DNA of 64,000 nt. Source: Phycisphaerales bacterium UBA7800. GTDB taxonomy: Bacteria; Planctomycetota; Phycisphaerae; Phycisphaerales; Phycisphaeraceae. Positions within the stretch are counted from its first letter, which is position 1. Each line of letters begins with the position of its first letter. Shown in pieces: positions 27,815 through 36,850 of the stretch. The DNA is taken from assembly GCA_002480565.1 (NCBI GenBank), contig DLCK01000084.1:62001-126000 (forward strand), written 5' to 3'. The position numbers and the translations under genes are program-made. Below the pieces are notes generated by a model. That model was not told where the DNA came from, did no database searches, and saw only the letters and a program-made list of their open reading frames with translations.

Positions 27815-28810
27815 ATGCGCTATCCGTTATTCCTGATTCTGACCGTTGCCATGTTATTGGGCTTGACTGCTAATCCTGTTGAAGCAGGTGGCAAAGTACT
27901 CGTGGTTCAAAGCTATCACCAGGGTTATGCCTGGGTGGATGATATTGATGCAGGTATCGCCAAAGCATTTGAAGGTACCGACTACGAAGTCAAAACTTTT
28001 TACATGGACACCAAGCGCAAGACCAGTGAAGATTGGAAAGTCGAATCAGGCCAATTAGCGATAAAAGAAGTTGAGAGTTTTAAGCCTGACGTGGTGATCA
28101 CCGCAGACGATAATGCGCAGAAATATTTTGCCATGCATCTGGCTAACAAACCCGATGCCCCGCAAGTGATTTTCTGTGGTGTCAATGCTGATCCCGCGGA
28201 CTATGGTTTCCCCGCAGATAATGTCACAGGCATTATTGAACGCCCGCATTTTGCACAATCCATTGGACTGTTCCAGAAGATTTACCCGGCAGCTAAAAAC
28301 GTCATCATGATTTGCGATGATTCGATTACGTCGGTCAATACTCAGAAATTCTGCAAAACCATCAAGACTCCCCTGCCTGTTGTTGACTACCAGAATCCCT
28401 CAACATTTGACCAGTGGAAAGCGGCCATCACCAAGGCACAGGACTCGGCTGATGCGATCATCATGTTCAACTATCACACAGTCAAACAATCTGCCGACGC
28501 CGCCCAGAGTATGCCTCCCAAAGAAGTAATGGATTGGACCATCACCCACAGCAAGATTCCGGTACTGTCATTACTGACTTTTGGTGTTCAAGACGGTGCG
28601 CTTTGTGGTATCGCTGAAGACGGACGCGAACATGGATTTCTTTCAGCCAAACTGGCTGGCGAATTGATCACATCAAACAAGAAGGCAGGCGAGTTCCCAA
28701 TTAGCCGTACCAATCAAGGTATCGTGATGATCAATCTCAAAACCGCTCAAAACCTTAAAGCAAAAGTCCCTTATAGCTTGATCAAAACAGCAAAAATTCT
28801 TGTTAAATAA
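27815..28810 (+). CDS. Solitary ABC-type substrate-binding protein
   Basis: A 331-residue periplasmic binding protein of the ABC_sub_bind (TrpX-like) type. ATG 27815 is supported by AAGGAG 8 bases upstream and by a clean signal peptide (LFLILTVAMLLGLTANPVEA). Core features are VLVVQSYHQGYAWVDDIDAG, PDVVITADDNAQKYF and QVIFCGVNADPADYGFPADNVTGI. No permease or ATPase is adjacent; instead a chemoreceptor follows 51 bp downstream. It may serve as the ligand-loaded partner of that receptor. The ligand is unknown. Confidence 0.88.
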   Translation: MRYPLFLILTVAMLLGLTANPVEAGGKVLVVQSYHQGYAWVDDIDAGIAKAFEGTDYEVKTFYMDTKRKTSEDWKVESGQLAIKEVESFKPDVVITADDNAQKYFAMHLANKPDAPQVIFCGVNADPADYGFPADNVTGIIERPHFAQSIGLFQKIYPAAKNVIMICDDSITSVNTQKFCKTIKTPLPVVDYQNPSTFDQWKAAITKAQDSADAIIMFNYHTVKQSADAAQSMPPKEVMDWTITHSKIPVLSLLTFGVQDGALCGIAEDGREHGFLSAKLAGELITSNKKAGEFPISRTNQGIVMINLKTAQNLKAKVPYSLIKTAKILVK

Positions 28811-28861
28811 TTTGATCCATATCTAACAAACTTCATTTCCTAAGGGGAACAGGTCAATATC

Positions 28862-30823
28862 ATGAAATTCAAGCTTAAAATCCCGTCATTTCGTGCAAGT
28901 ATTCAAACCCGTCTGTTGTTACCCATCGTCAGCGTTGTCATTCTGGGAATGGGAATTGTAGTCACAGTAGCCTATCGAAGTGCATCAGAAGAAATCATCC
29001 ACAAAGCCACTATTGCCATGACTCATGATCTGTCACGTTCAGTGGTGAGACTTGATGCGTGGATCGAAGGCAGACTTCAGGACATGAATCACTGGGCAGG
29101 CTCAGAGGTCTTTCATGAAGCATTAGGAGATGGCTATCTTGCTGAAGCCGCCCGTGATGGTGCCTGTGGTGAACTGTATCGACTGCGAGAAAATTACGAC
29201 TACTATCTTGTGCTGCTATTGGTTGACACCACCGGCCAAACGGTCGCTGCCTTTGATGCCAAAACCTACGCCGAATCAGCAGTCTCTAAACGTGTCAACG
29301 TCGCCAAACGAGGCTATTTTCAACAAGTCATGGCAACCGGCAAACCAGCTATTACCGATGTACTCACCAGTAAATCAACCGGCAAGCAATGCGTCATGTT
29401 CGCTACGCCAGTGATCAAAGAAAAGAAGACCATCGGTGTCCTGGTCGGTTCAATTGATATCAATTCCATTGACAAAATCTTTGGTAACTCAGAGAACCAG
29501 GACAAATCACAGTACGTCTTGATGACTGATAAAACAGGGCTGTATATCAGCCATCCTGATGCCGATCAACGCGGCAAAGGCAATCTCAAAGAACAAGCAT
29601 TTGGTGAAAGCTTTTACACAACCAACAACGAATTCATTAACTACCAACTCAACGGCATTAACAAGATGGCCATTACAGACACAAGCAAGCGCACCGGCTG
29701 GTTGTTTGCTGAAACATGTGATGTCGATGTGATCTACGCCGCTGCGATGAAAGTCGGAATTCAGCTTGCAATCATTTCACTGTTGGTGGTCATTTCCTTG
29801 ACTGTCGTGATCATGCTGGTGGTTCGTTCCATCGTCAAAGCTATTCGTCACGTTGCCGATCGACTTAACGATATTGCTTCGGGGGAAGGTGATCTGACTC
29901 AGCGTGTGGATGAATCACGTAAAGATGAATTGGGGCAATTGGCAAAGGGTTTTAACACCTTTGTCAGCAAAATCCATTCGCTGATTAAGGATGTATCGAC
30001 AGTCGCAACTGATGTCGCAGCGGCTTCAGGACAAATGGCAGCCACAGCCACGGAAATGGCAGACGGCATGAACGACCAATCCCGTCGCGCCACCGAAGTG
30101 GCAGCAGCAGTTGAACAAATGTCCTCCACAGTCACTCATGTCGCACAGATGTCATCTGGCGCGGCTCAAGCGGCTGACGAAGCAGGTGCACAAGCTCAAA
30201 CCGGTGGCACCACGGTGACCAATACCGTCGAAGGTATCAAAGCAATCTCAACGGTCGTCAATGAATCGGCGAAGGCCATTTTTGAGTTGGGTAAACGTGG
30301 TGAACAAATCGGCCAGATTATCAGTGTGATTAACGACATTGCTGACCAGACCAACCTGCTTGCACTAAATGCTGCCATTGAAGCGGCACGCGCTGGCGAA
30401 CATGGTCGAGGCTTTGCTGTGGTTGCTGACGAAGTGCGCAAGCTTGCTGAACGCACCACCACCGCAACCAAGGAAGTCGCTCAATCCATCAATGCCATTC
30501 AGACTGAAACGGATACGGCTGTCGAGCGAATGAACGAAGGCACCCAACGTGTCGAAGAAGGCGTCCACCTTGCTGAAGAAGCTGGACAGTCACTTAATGC
30601 AATTGTCGAAGGTTCGGATAAAGTAGCACGCCTGATCCAATCCATCGCTGCATCCAGTGAAGAGCAATCTTCGACCAGTCAGATCATCAGTCAGAATGTG
30701 GACAGTATCAATGCCGTCACCCGTCAAAGTGCTGAGGGTGCCGAACAAGCAGCGATGGCAGCGAACCAGTTATCAGAAAAATCTGAACAACTGCGTACGC
30801 TAGTCGGCCAATTTAAAATCTGA
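28862..30823 (+). CDS. Methyl-accepting chemotaxis protein
   Basis: A 653-residue transmembrane chemoreceptor. Segment 1 (LLLPIVSVVILGMGIVVTVAY) is followed by a ~270-residue dCache-like periplasmic sensor, a second segment (LAIISLLVVISLTVVIMLVV), a HAMP domain (HVADRLNDIASGEGDLTQRV) and the cytoplasmic signalling domain with the conserved hairpin tip (IADQTNLLALNAAIEAARAGEHGRGFAVVADEVRKLAERT). It passes attractant or repellent signals to CheA/CheW, which are not in this window. Its position just after a solitary binding protein suggests joint sensing. No CheR-tethering pentapeptide is present; it ends GQFKI. Confidence 0.96.
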   Translation: MKFKLKIPSFRASIQTRLLLPIVSVVILGMGIVVTVAYRSASEEIIHKATIAMTHDLSRSVVRLDAWIEGRLQDMNHWAGSEVFHEALGDGYLAEAARDGACGELYRLRENYDYYLVLLLVDTTGQTVAAFDAKTYAESAVSKRVNVAKRGYFQQVMATGKPAITDVLTSKSTGKQCVMFATPVIKEKKTIGVLVGSIDINSIDKIFGNSENQDKSQYVLMTDKTGLYISHPDADQRGKGNLKEQAFGESFYTTNNEFINYQLNGINKMAITDTSKRTGWLFAETCDVDVIYAAAMKVGIQLAIISLLVVISLTVVIMLVVRSIVKAIRHVADRLNDIASGEGDLTQRVDESRKDELGQLAKGFNTFVSKIHSLIKDVSTVATDVAAASGQMAATATEMADGMNDQSRRATEVAAAVEQMSSTVTHVAQMSSGAAQAADEAGAQAQTGGTTVTNTVEGIKAISTVVNESAKAIFELGKRGEQIGQIISVINDIADQTNLLALNAAIEAARAGEHGRGFAVVADEVRKLAERTTTATKEVAQSINAIQTETDTAVERMNEGTQRVEEGVHLAEEAGQSLNAIVEGSDKVARLIQSIAASSEEQSSTSQIISQNVDSINAVTRQSAEGAEQAAMAANQLSEKSEQLRTLVGQFKI

Positions 30824-30848
30824 CCCATATCAACTATTCAATACAAAT

Positions 30849-30886
30849 GCATCCGTTGGCAGATCATGTCAACGGATGCTTTTTTT
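30849..30886 (+). terminator. Rho-independent terminator after chemoreceptor gene
   Basis: A perfect 10-bp stem GCATCCGTTG / CAACGGATGC around an 11-base loop (30849-30879) followed by seven T residues, 26 bp after the stop codon. Confidence 0.9.
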
Positions 30887-30932
30887 ATATCAATAGATCG
30901 ATTCAATGCCTGCGATTTCAATCAGAAACACA

Positions 30933-32057
30933 TCAATCGTCAGACAGATAATCAGCCATACGTAACACGCCATCATTGGAGGTATCCACGGGGATGTTCT
31001 CGGATTGATCGTGCAGACTTAATGTATATGAAACCTGGCCGGCAAAGGTACTCACATCCAAGGTCTGAGGCTCGGACTGGATGGCTTTGAGATCCACGGT
31101 CGCTAAAGCTCGCAGCAAGCCTTCGAGATAAACAAGGATCGATTCAGACGGGCGAGTGAACGTGCCCGTGGGGTCGAGTTTGATCACAAACGGGTACGCA
31201 TTGGGATGCGGTAACGGCCAACCGTACAACTGCCACGCCGTTTGGTCACCCGCGGGCACGCGCTGCTGAGGCTCATAGGTCATCTGCCAACAATCGCCAT
31301 TGGCACCCCATGTTTCAATGTCTTCCTGAAGCAAATATGACTGGTATTGCTTACGACTGCTAAAGAGCGTAAGACCTGGTTCATTTTCACCATCAAGCAC
31401 CATCACCGCATACTTCAAACGCCTGGGAGCTCGCGGATCGTCAATGCGGATCAGATACAGACTGTCGATTTTTTCCCATGGCCGCGCTTCATAAAACGCC
31501 AAAGCTGCTTCGGAAAAACGGGCCAGATGTTGGTGCGTCACCTTGTAGCCGGTCACCGCAGGTGGCACGAGCGTCTGCATGTCCACCACTTCCTGCATCT
31601 GTGATGCCATTGAATCGAGCACTTCATCAAGGGTGTTCATCCCCATCAACGGCAAGAGCGCTTCGACCATCTGCATCTCATCGGCAAGCTCAACCTCAAT
31701 CTCGGCATCAGCCAACAAGGGTTCAAGGTACTCAGCAATCTTCTTGTCACTGACCACTACCTTACCCGGACGGTTACCGGCCAACTCTGCATCACAGGCA
31801 AATTGAACCAAAGCATTGATCGCGGCGATACATGGATCAACATGCGGGGCTTCGGGACTGCTGGTGTAACTGTGTGCTGATTGCAGCGAAAGCCAATAGC
31901 CCACGTAAGGCCCTTGATACGGGCTGACTTTAAAGGCAGCAATCGGATCGGGGATATCTTCGCCGTTGAACATGCCAACGGGCATCACCCCACCTTGCCA
32001 CACTTCAAGGCGATTGATCGGCAGACGATTAAGTCGCTGGATTTGCAGGTTGAACAT
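30933..32057 (-). CDS. Conserved hypothetical protein
   Basis: A 374-residue soluble protein that I do not assign to a family. It lacks a signal peptide and membrane segments. It is acidic, with motifs such as GPYVGYWLSLQSAHSYTSSPEAP, DKKIAEYLEPLLADAEIEVELADEM and YPFVIKLDPTGTFTRPSESI. The middle portion (residues 60-130) resembles the lid/helical pattern of planctomycete proteins that compare stored and measured values, but that is weak. The ATG at 32057 is chosen over 32087; either overlaps the 3' end of the PhnP-like gene, so the two are probably co-transcribed. Confidence 0.72.
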   Translation of the reverse strand: MFNLQIQRLNRLPINRLEVWQGGVMPVGMFNGEDIPDPIAAFKVSPYQGPYVGYWLSLQSAHSYTSSPEAPHVDPCIAAINALVQFACDAELAGNRPGKVVVSDKKIAEYLEPLLADAEIEVELADEMQMVEALLPLMGMNTLDEVLDSMASQMQEVVDMQTLVPPAVTGYKVTHQHLARFSEAALAFYEARPWEKIDSLYLIRIDDPRAPRRLKYAVMVLDGENEPGLTLFSSRKQYQSYLLQEDIETWGANGDCWQMTYEPQQRVPAGDQTAWQLYGWPLPHPNAYPFVIKLDPTGTFTRPSESILVYLEGLLRALATVDLKAIQSEPQTLDVSTFAGQVSYTLSLHDQSENIPVDTSNDGVLRMADYLSDD

Positions 32058-32919
32058 GCGTCGAACTTTCTTTCCCCTTGGGCTCACTCCCCTGCTTGCA
32101 GTATACCGTCAGTTGATCGTAAGCCAAGTGAATACCATCAGGTAATTGTGGATCAACCTCGGCATGCTTGATCTCATGAGCCATATGCGTCAGAAAACCC
32201 TGCCTGGGTTTGATGTGATCAAACTGCTCCAACGCCTGGTCAATGGTCATATGCGTGGGGTGATGACGATATCGAAGCCCATCAAGCACGAGAATATCCA
32301 AACCCTCAAGATAAGGATAAGTCTCCGGCGGGATCGTAGACACATCCGTGCAGTACGCAAGGGACTGCACCTCGCCTTCATGCGACGTGTAGTCCACTCG
32401 AAAGCCAAGAATCGGATGCCTGCCATGCATTAAACGCAACGGTGTGAAAGTCACCCCATGCAACTCAAGAGGCTTATAGGCTTCAAGCTTCCAAGGGATC
32501 AAATCCGCGACAAAGGTCTTGTTGGGATTGTTGTGCTTTTGAAAAATGTATTGGAACGTGGTCTTGATCACATCCATCGTGGCAGGCTCGGCATGGATAT
32601 CAATCGCCTGATCCATCACGGCGTTAAACCGCCTCAGATCATCAAGTCCAAACACGTGATCGGCATGTTCATGGGTATAAAGCACGCCATCAATCCGATG
32701 AATGTCAGCACGGATAATCTGCGTGCGAAGATCCGGCCCGGTATCAATGATCCATCGACGCTGCCCATCGGGTGCATTCGGATCGGTCGCATGAATAATC
32801 ACACTCGGTCGCGTCCGATTGTCGCGCGGATCATCACTGGTGCATACGTCACATTGACACCCAATCATCGGCACACCACTGCTGGTGCCGGTGCCTAAAA
32901 ATGTGATACCTAAAGTCAT
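32029..32919 (-). CDS. PhnP-like metallo-beta-lactamase-fold hydrolase
   Basis: A 296-residue hydrolase. The N-terminus LGTGTSSGVPMIGCQCDVCTSDDPRDNRTRPSVII is that of PhnP-type cyclic phosphodiesterases, with the extra Cys pair that binds a structural zinc, and THEHADH is the metal-binding HxHxDH motif. LVLDGLRYRHHPTHMTIDQALE and LTHMAHEIKH complete the site. Outside phn operons such proteins act on cyclic phosphodiesters of unknown identity. A hydrophilic C-terminal tail of about 25 residues overlaps the next gene. Start ATG 32919 fits the family. Confidence 0.9.
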   Translation of the reverse strand: MTLGITFLGTGTSSGVPMIGCQCDVCTSDDPRDNRTRPSVIIHATDPNAPDGQRRWIIDTGPDLRTQIIRADIHRIDGVLYTHEHADHVFGLDDLRRFNAVMDQAIDIHAEPATMDVIKTTFQYIFQKHNNPNKTFVADLIPWKLEAYKPLELHGVTFTPLRLMHGRHPILGFRVDYTSHEGEVQSLAYCTDVSTIPPETYPYLEGLDILVLDGLRYRHHPTHMTIDQALEQFDHIKPRQGFLTHMAHEIKHAEVDPQLPDGIHLAYDQLTVYCKQGSEPKGKESSTHVQPANPAT

Positions 32920-33004
32920 GGGTGTATTGTAGGGGATCAATCTCAAACGGTCACTATGATCCAACTCCAAGCCAAAGAGCTTGAATAATCAAACGTGAAC
33001 CTGA

Positions 33005-33472
33005 TCACGAGCCAAAAGGCTTTAGCGCCAATGACTTGATCTTCTTGAGCATGTTGCCCTGCTGAGACTTGGCACGTTTGGCTGCTAATTTGCTCACCGG
33101 GTTCTTGTGTCGGTTCACACAGCGTTTGATGGGAATGTGCTTGTCGATGTAGGTCAGCACGAGGATTTCGTAGACCTGATCGTTGACGTTGATCAGTTCG
33201 ACTGTTCCTTCAACGGAATGCGCGCGACTGGCCAAAGCCATCAACTCGCCGATGAAGACCGACGAAATATTGGTCACATGAGCAAAATCAAGCGTCAGTT
33301 CAATCTCTTCCTGTTCTTTGACGAGTTGGTTGAGATAATTAAACAGCGTGTCCAGATCCGTACGAGCGATTAGATGCTCGATGAGGAACTGACACTGGAC
33401 TTTGGAGCCCTCGTGTTTGAGTTCAAATATGCGTTTTGGATCCACAGTTGTACAACCCCGGCCACTGAGCAT
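33005..33472 (-). CDS. STAS-domain protein (anti-sigma factor antagonist type)
   Basis: A 155-residue cytoplasmic protein. About residues 20-120 form a STAS domain (ELTLDFAHVTNISSVFIGELMALASRAHSVEGTVELINVNDQVYEILVLTYIDKHIPI), with S70-S71 at the position phosphorylated in SpoIIAA-like proteins. A basic tail of ~35 residues follows. No kinase or sigma factor is adjacent. Its leader contains a strong hairpin (33501-33546). A GTG at 33445 is an alternative start. Confidence 0.8.
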   Translation of the reverse strand: MLSGRGCTTVDPKRIFELKHEGSKVQCQFLIEHLIARTDLDTLFNYLNQLVKEQEEIELTLDFAHVTNISSVFIGELMALASRAHSVEGTVELINVNDQVYEILVLTYIDKHIPIKRCVNRHKNPVSKLAAKRAKSQQGNMLKKIKSLALKPFGS

Positions 33473-33878
33473 CGCGCAGTGGTCTTACTTTCTTTGAATA
33501 CCTTACCGGTTCTCTCTCTGGCCACGCTCCACGCAAGCCGGTAAGGACGTGGAAGGCAGGCGGATGTTTCACACACAAACAACATGCAAAACAACTTGAT
33601 CTATTCTATTCAGAGTAATCGTCTTTTGTAAAGCAAGCGTCTGAAAATAACTCATGGCCAAAGGCATCACACACCAGTCGACTTGGCTGCAATATCATTT
33701 TTAAAAGACACTTAAAACGAAAATTTCAGCATCAGGATTGATAATAAATGTTTATCGGCAATGGTAAGGGTAACCTTAAGATCAATTCCAGACTCTTCAT
33801 TCTTTATACGTAAACATACTCAGTCTTCCAAGCCATCTGTCATAGATTTCACGTCTGATAACACATAAGCAACCATGC
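33473..33878. other. Non-coding interval with structured leader
   Basis: No gene is visible. The only clear feature is the 9-bp perfect inverted pair CCTTACCGG (33501-33509) and CCGGTAAGG (33538-33546). On the minus strand it forms a stem-loop ending 28 bases before the STAS start codon. The remainder (33550-33878) is AT-rich and shows nothing I can interpret. Confidence 0.5.
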
Positions 33879-33912
33879 AAAAAACAGACACAGGTTTGAG
33901 GCCTGTGCCTGT
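33879..33912 (-). terminator. Rho-independent terminator after GH71-like gene
   Basis: On the minus strand ACAGGCACAGG pairs with CCTGTGTCTGT (one G-U pair, 7-base loop; 33912-33884) and runs into six T residues (33884-33879), 30 bp beyond the stop codon. Confidence 0.85.
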
Positions 33913-33941
33913 TGGGATTGGTCTGTCTGCAGGTTCTGGCG

Positions 33942-35999
33942 TTACTTGACCTGACGCAACTCAATCGATGAGATTTCCAGCAGAGCCTTGGCTTGCGGTT
34001 TTTGCGAGCCCAGGAAAATCTGGATTTGATCCAGGCCTTGAGCCTTCTGAGCATCCGCCGTGAAGAAGACATCGTTGTTGTAGACAAACTGAATTTCGCC
34101 ACCCACTTTGCGGATACGATAGACAGCCGGGTACTCGACATCGAAGTTGCCACGCTCAACTTTGAACTTGGGCAGTGACGATGAGACGTAAGTCTGATTG
34201 GGTTTACGGGGTGTGATGTTCAGCGAGCCACGCTCTCCCTTGATGGTCAAAAAGAACGCAACCCAACCCCCACCATCTTCCATCTCCAGACGCTTGACGT
34301 GAAAGACGGCTTCCTGGCCATCCTGTAATTTAAGTTGCTCTCCAAATTCCAAGCGTCCGCCCTTGTGACTGTTGCCTGGCCCCATGGTGAAGGTGAAACC
34401 CCCTTTGCCATCTTCGACCTGCAAAGCCTTGTCGGACTCCTCGGTGGGAAGCATGATGACAGCAGGATCACCATCGACTTTATTAAAGCTGGTTTTGTCA
34501 TAAGCCGTCACCGGTTTGATCAGTTTGCCAAGTTGAATTTCGGTTTTAAATGCGACTGGTTTGGAATAGTCCCGTTCAACGGCAGCTGTCCCACCATCAG
34601 CATGAACCAGCAGATTGCTGTACTCAATCTGGTCGGTGATCGGCCATGCCCCCTGCTTTTGGATCACGGTCTTACCATCACGTACAAGTCGGAAGGTTGG
34701 CGTGCCAAGCGTCAATGGAATGGTAAAGCTTTGGATACCTGCATCCACATCCTTGCGGTGGGTCTTGCCATCAATGGTGATTTCCAAGGTTCCAGGCTGC
34801 GTAAGGAATCCGAGCAGTTCAATCTCGTTAAATGCCTTACCTTTGACACTAAACGGCTTGGTCTGGTTGGGGGATGACGCACTTGCAGTGGTTGGCTGGA
34901 CACGATGGAAATAGTAAATCGCGTCACGGACAATTTCGGGCTGCTTGCCGGTCTTAAACCAACTGGTATAGAACGCAGACAGATCATAGAACGCGTGACG
35001 GGTTGCTGTGGAAGGCGCGATTTCCGAACCTTCGGAGTAGTCACTCCAGGTGACGAGTTGAACCCATTGTGCGTGGTCGATTGCGGTATGCCACATTTCA
35101 CGGAAGAGTGCAGTGTTTCTGGATTCCGAGCCATGGAAATTCTTGGGACGAAAATCCTGTGGCCTCACCGGAGCCATAAAGGGTTTACCTTTGCGGTCAT
35201 GCTCGACTAAAGCTTTGCGTCGCCAATTGTGTTGTTCGTCAAACGTGCTTGTCCCCCAGTCGGCAAAGCCGTCCATCACCGGTGCATAATCATCCATATA
35301 CTTCCACCAACCCTGGAAGGTCAGCCACAGTGAAATCTCGACACCTTGTGCTTTGAGTTGTGAACGGACATTGGCCCAGTATTCTGGCTTTTGTTGTTGA
35401 CCGTTGTAGGGTGCGACCACCAGTCGACCATCATCCGTGCGGAAACATGCTGGATGATTGGCCAATTCAATAATCGCTGGGACAAGTTCCTCTGGCTTAC
35501 TTCGGAACCCCGCCATCATGTCGGGCATGAGCAAAATTTTAAATCCGTTATCAACATCCTTCACGACATCAAGCATCATCAACAATTTGTTCCAATGCTT
35601 GCCTTGTCCAGGTGTCGAAAGCATGTCAAAGCTAAAACCGTCGATCCCCAACTCCGATGCCATGCGCACTTCTTCAAGCATGTCAGACGCACGCCAGTCC
35701 TGCTCCATCCGAGGCAGTCGAGGCAGTGGACGTTGGCGGATATAACCCCCATATTTAAGGTGTTTGTTGCGTTCACCGGTATCGGTCATGAATCCGTTTT
35801 GATAATAGTCGGCTTCTGGATTCTTGTTATCAATTGAAATCGGAAATGGAGAAAAATAATGAGCGAACACTTTCTTTTTGGACTTGTGCAGTTCAGTTAA
35901 CGGCGTGCGATCAAACGGCCACTGCTCTGTTGGTTGCGCCGTAGCAATGACACTCACAAGTAGTGACAAGATGATGCTGGTTTTGAAAAGGTGATGCAT
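33942..35999 (-). CDS. Secreted GH71-like glycoside hydrolase
   Basis: A 685-residue protein with an N-terminal signal peptide (LFKTSIILSLLVSVIATAQP). About residues 40-370 resemble the family 71 (alpha-1,3-glucanase) barrel: KVFAHYFSPFPISIDNKNPEADYY, MASELGIDGFSFDML, NGFKILLMPDMM and LVTWSDYSEGSEIAPS. The C-terminal ~300 residues are beta-rich, with a tail like a laminin-G/concanavalin module (FFLTIKGERGSLNITP, IRKVGGEIQFVYNNDVFFT). Predicted to be exported; substrate an alpha-glucan or related polymer, by inference. GAGGA precedes the ATG. Same strand as the prepilin-like and GntR-LacI genes. Confidence 0.75.
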   Translation of the reverse strand: MHHLFKTSIILSLLVSVIATAQPTEQWPFDRTPLTELHKSKKKVFAHYFSPFPISIDNKNPEADYYQNGFMTDTGERNKHLKYGGYIRQRPLPRLPRMEQDWRASDMLEEVRMASELGIDGFSFDMLSTPGQGKHWNKLLMMLDVVKDVDNGFKILLMPDMMAGFRSKPEELVPAIIELANHPACFRTDDGRLVVAPYNGQQQKPEYWANVRSQLKAQGVEISLWLTFQGWWKYMDDYAPVMDGFADWGTSTFDEQHNWRRKALVEHDRKGKPFMAPVRPQDFRPKNFHGSESRNTALFREMWHTAIDHAQWVQLVTWSDYSEGSEIAPSTATRHAFYDLSAFYTSWFKTGKQPEIVRDAIYYFHRVQPTTASASSPNQTKPFSVKGKAFNEIELLGFLTQPGTLEITIDGKTHRKDVDAGIQSFTIPLTLGTPTFRLVRDGKTVIQKQGAWPITDQIEYSNLLVHADGGTAAVERDYSKPVAFKTEIQLGKLIKPVTAYDKTSFNKVDGDPAVIMLPTEESDKALQVEDGKGGFTFTMGPGNSHKGGRLEFGEQLKLQDGQEAVFHVKRLEMEDGGGWVAFFLTIKGERGSLNITPRKPNQTYVSSSLPKFKVERGNFDVEYPAVYRIRKVGGEIQFVYNNDVFFTADAQKAQGLDQIQIFLGSQKPQAKALLEISSIELRQVK

Positions 36000-36055
36000 G
36001 GGTGACGATCCTCAAAAATTTGATTGGATAAATATGGGTGCAAACAAAATATTGG

Positions 36056-36805
36056 TTACCAAACCGGATTGGCTTTGGCGCCGGGTGACCAGAGACTTTG
36101 TGGGTCACCATCGGTGAGTTTCCATGGGGTTTGATTCACACGAGCGATATCTGCAAAAGTTTGGACATGTCCGTCGATGAAGACGATGTTGTTGTAACTG
36201 CGTTGATGGATGCCTGGTTTGTAGACGCCACCTGAACCATATGCTGCCCCGACATAACTGGATTTAAAGGTTTCCCAGGGTGCTGCGTTAAAAAGCGTTG
36301 TCGAATTATTAAATCCTGCTTCGGTGAACATCAACGTCTTGCCATGCATGGGCATTTGATCAACGCGCACCCAGTTGGTTGCGTAGGGATACGGGCCCGG
36401 GCCAAGGCGAAATGACATACCGTAGTTGGGCCAAATCTGGTTAGACAAAATTGAAAGTGCCGGGTGTGATGGGCAGACGAGTTGCATGTTACCCCCAATT
36501 TCCGCCCACGTCTGAGCCTCCCCGTCATTGCCAAGATATGGTCGGAGCTTTGCAACCCATGTTTGGTTCGCCCCACCGCCGGAGACTTGAACCACGCTGA
36601 AATAGTCCTTGTTGTTCTGCACATACATCATTTGCGTCAGGCCGATCTGTCGGAGTTGTGATTGGCATTGCGTGGCCTTGGCCTGTTCACGTGCCGACGC
36701 CAATGCGGGTAAAAGTATCCCCACCAAAATGGCGATGATGGATATCACAACAAGTAATTCAATGAGTGTGAATGCAAATTTGGTTCTTAGATATCGAGCT
36801 GTCAT
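36056..36805 (-). CDS. Prepilin-like protein with N-terminal cleavage motif
   Basis: A 249-residue type II secretion/type IV pilin-like protein. The N-terminus FAFTLIELLVVISIIAILVGILLPAL is a class III prepilin leader and helix, cut before F by prepilin peptidase. The C-terminal region contains the H-x(9-10)-DG motif (HQRSYNNIVFIDGHV) typical of the large planctomycete/verrucomicrobial set. ATG 36805 is preferred over 36841 because GGAGAG stands just upstream. It lies 56 bp upstream of the GH71-like gene, so the two are likely co-expressed; such proteins may organise surface glycan degradation. Confidence 0.9.
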   Translation of the reverse strand: MTARYLRTKFAFTLIELLVVISIIAILVGILLPALASAREQAKATQCQSQLRQIGLTQMMYVQNNKDYFSVVQVSGGGANQTWVAKLRPYLGNDGEAQTWAEIGGNMQLVCPSHPALSILSNQIWPNYGMSFRLGPGPYPYATNWVRVDQMPMHGKTLMFTEAGFNNSTTLFNAAPWETFKSSYVGAAYGSGGVYKPGIHQRSYNNIVFIDGHVQTFADIARVNQTPWKLTDGDPQSLWSPGAKANPVW

Positions 36806-36850
36806 TATGTCTCTCCATGGATTCATTTCATTGATATTCACGACTGAAAA

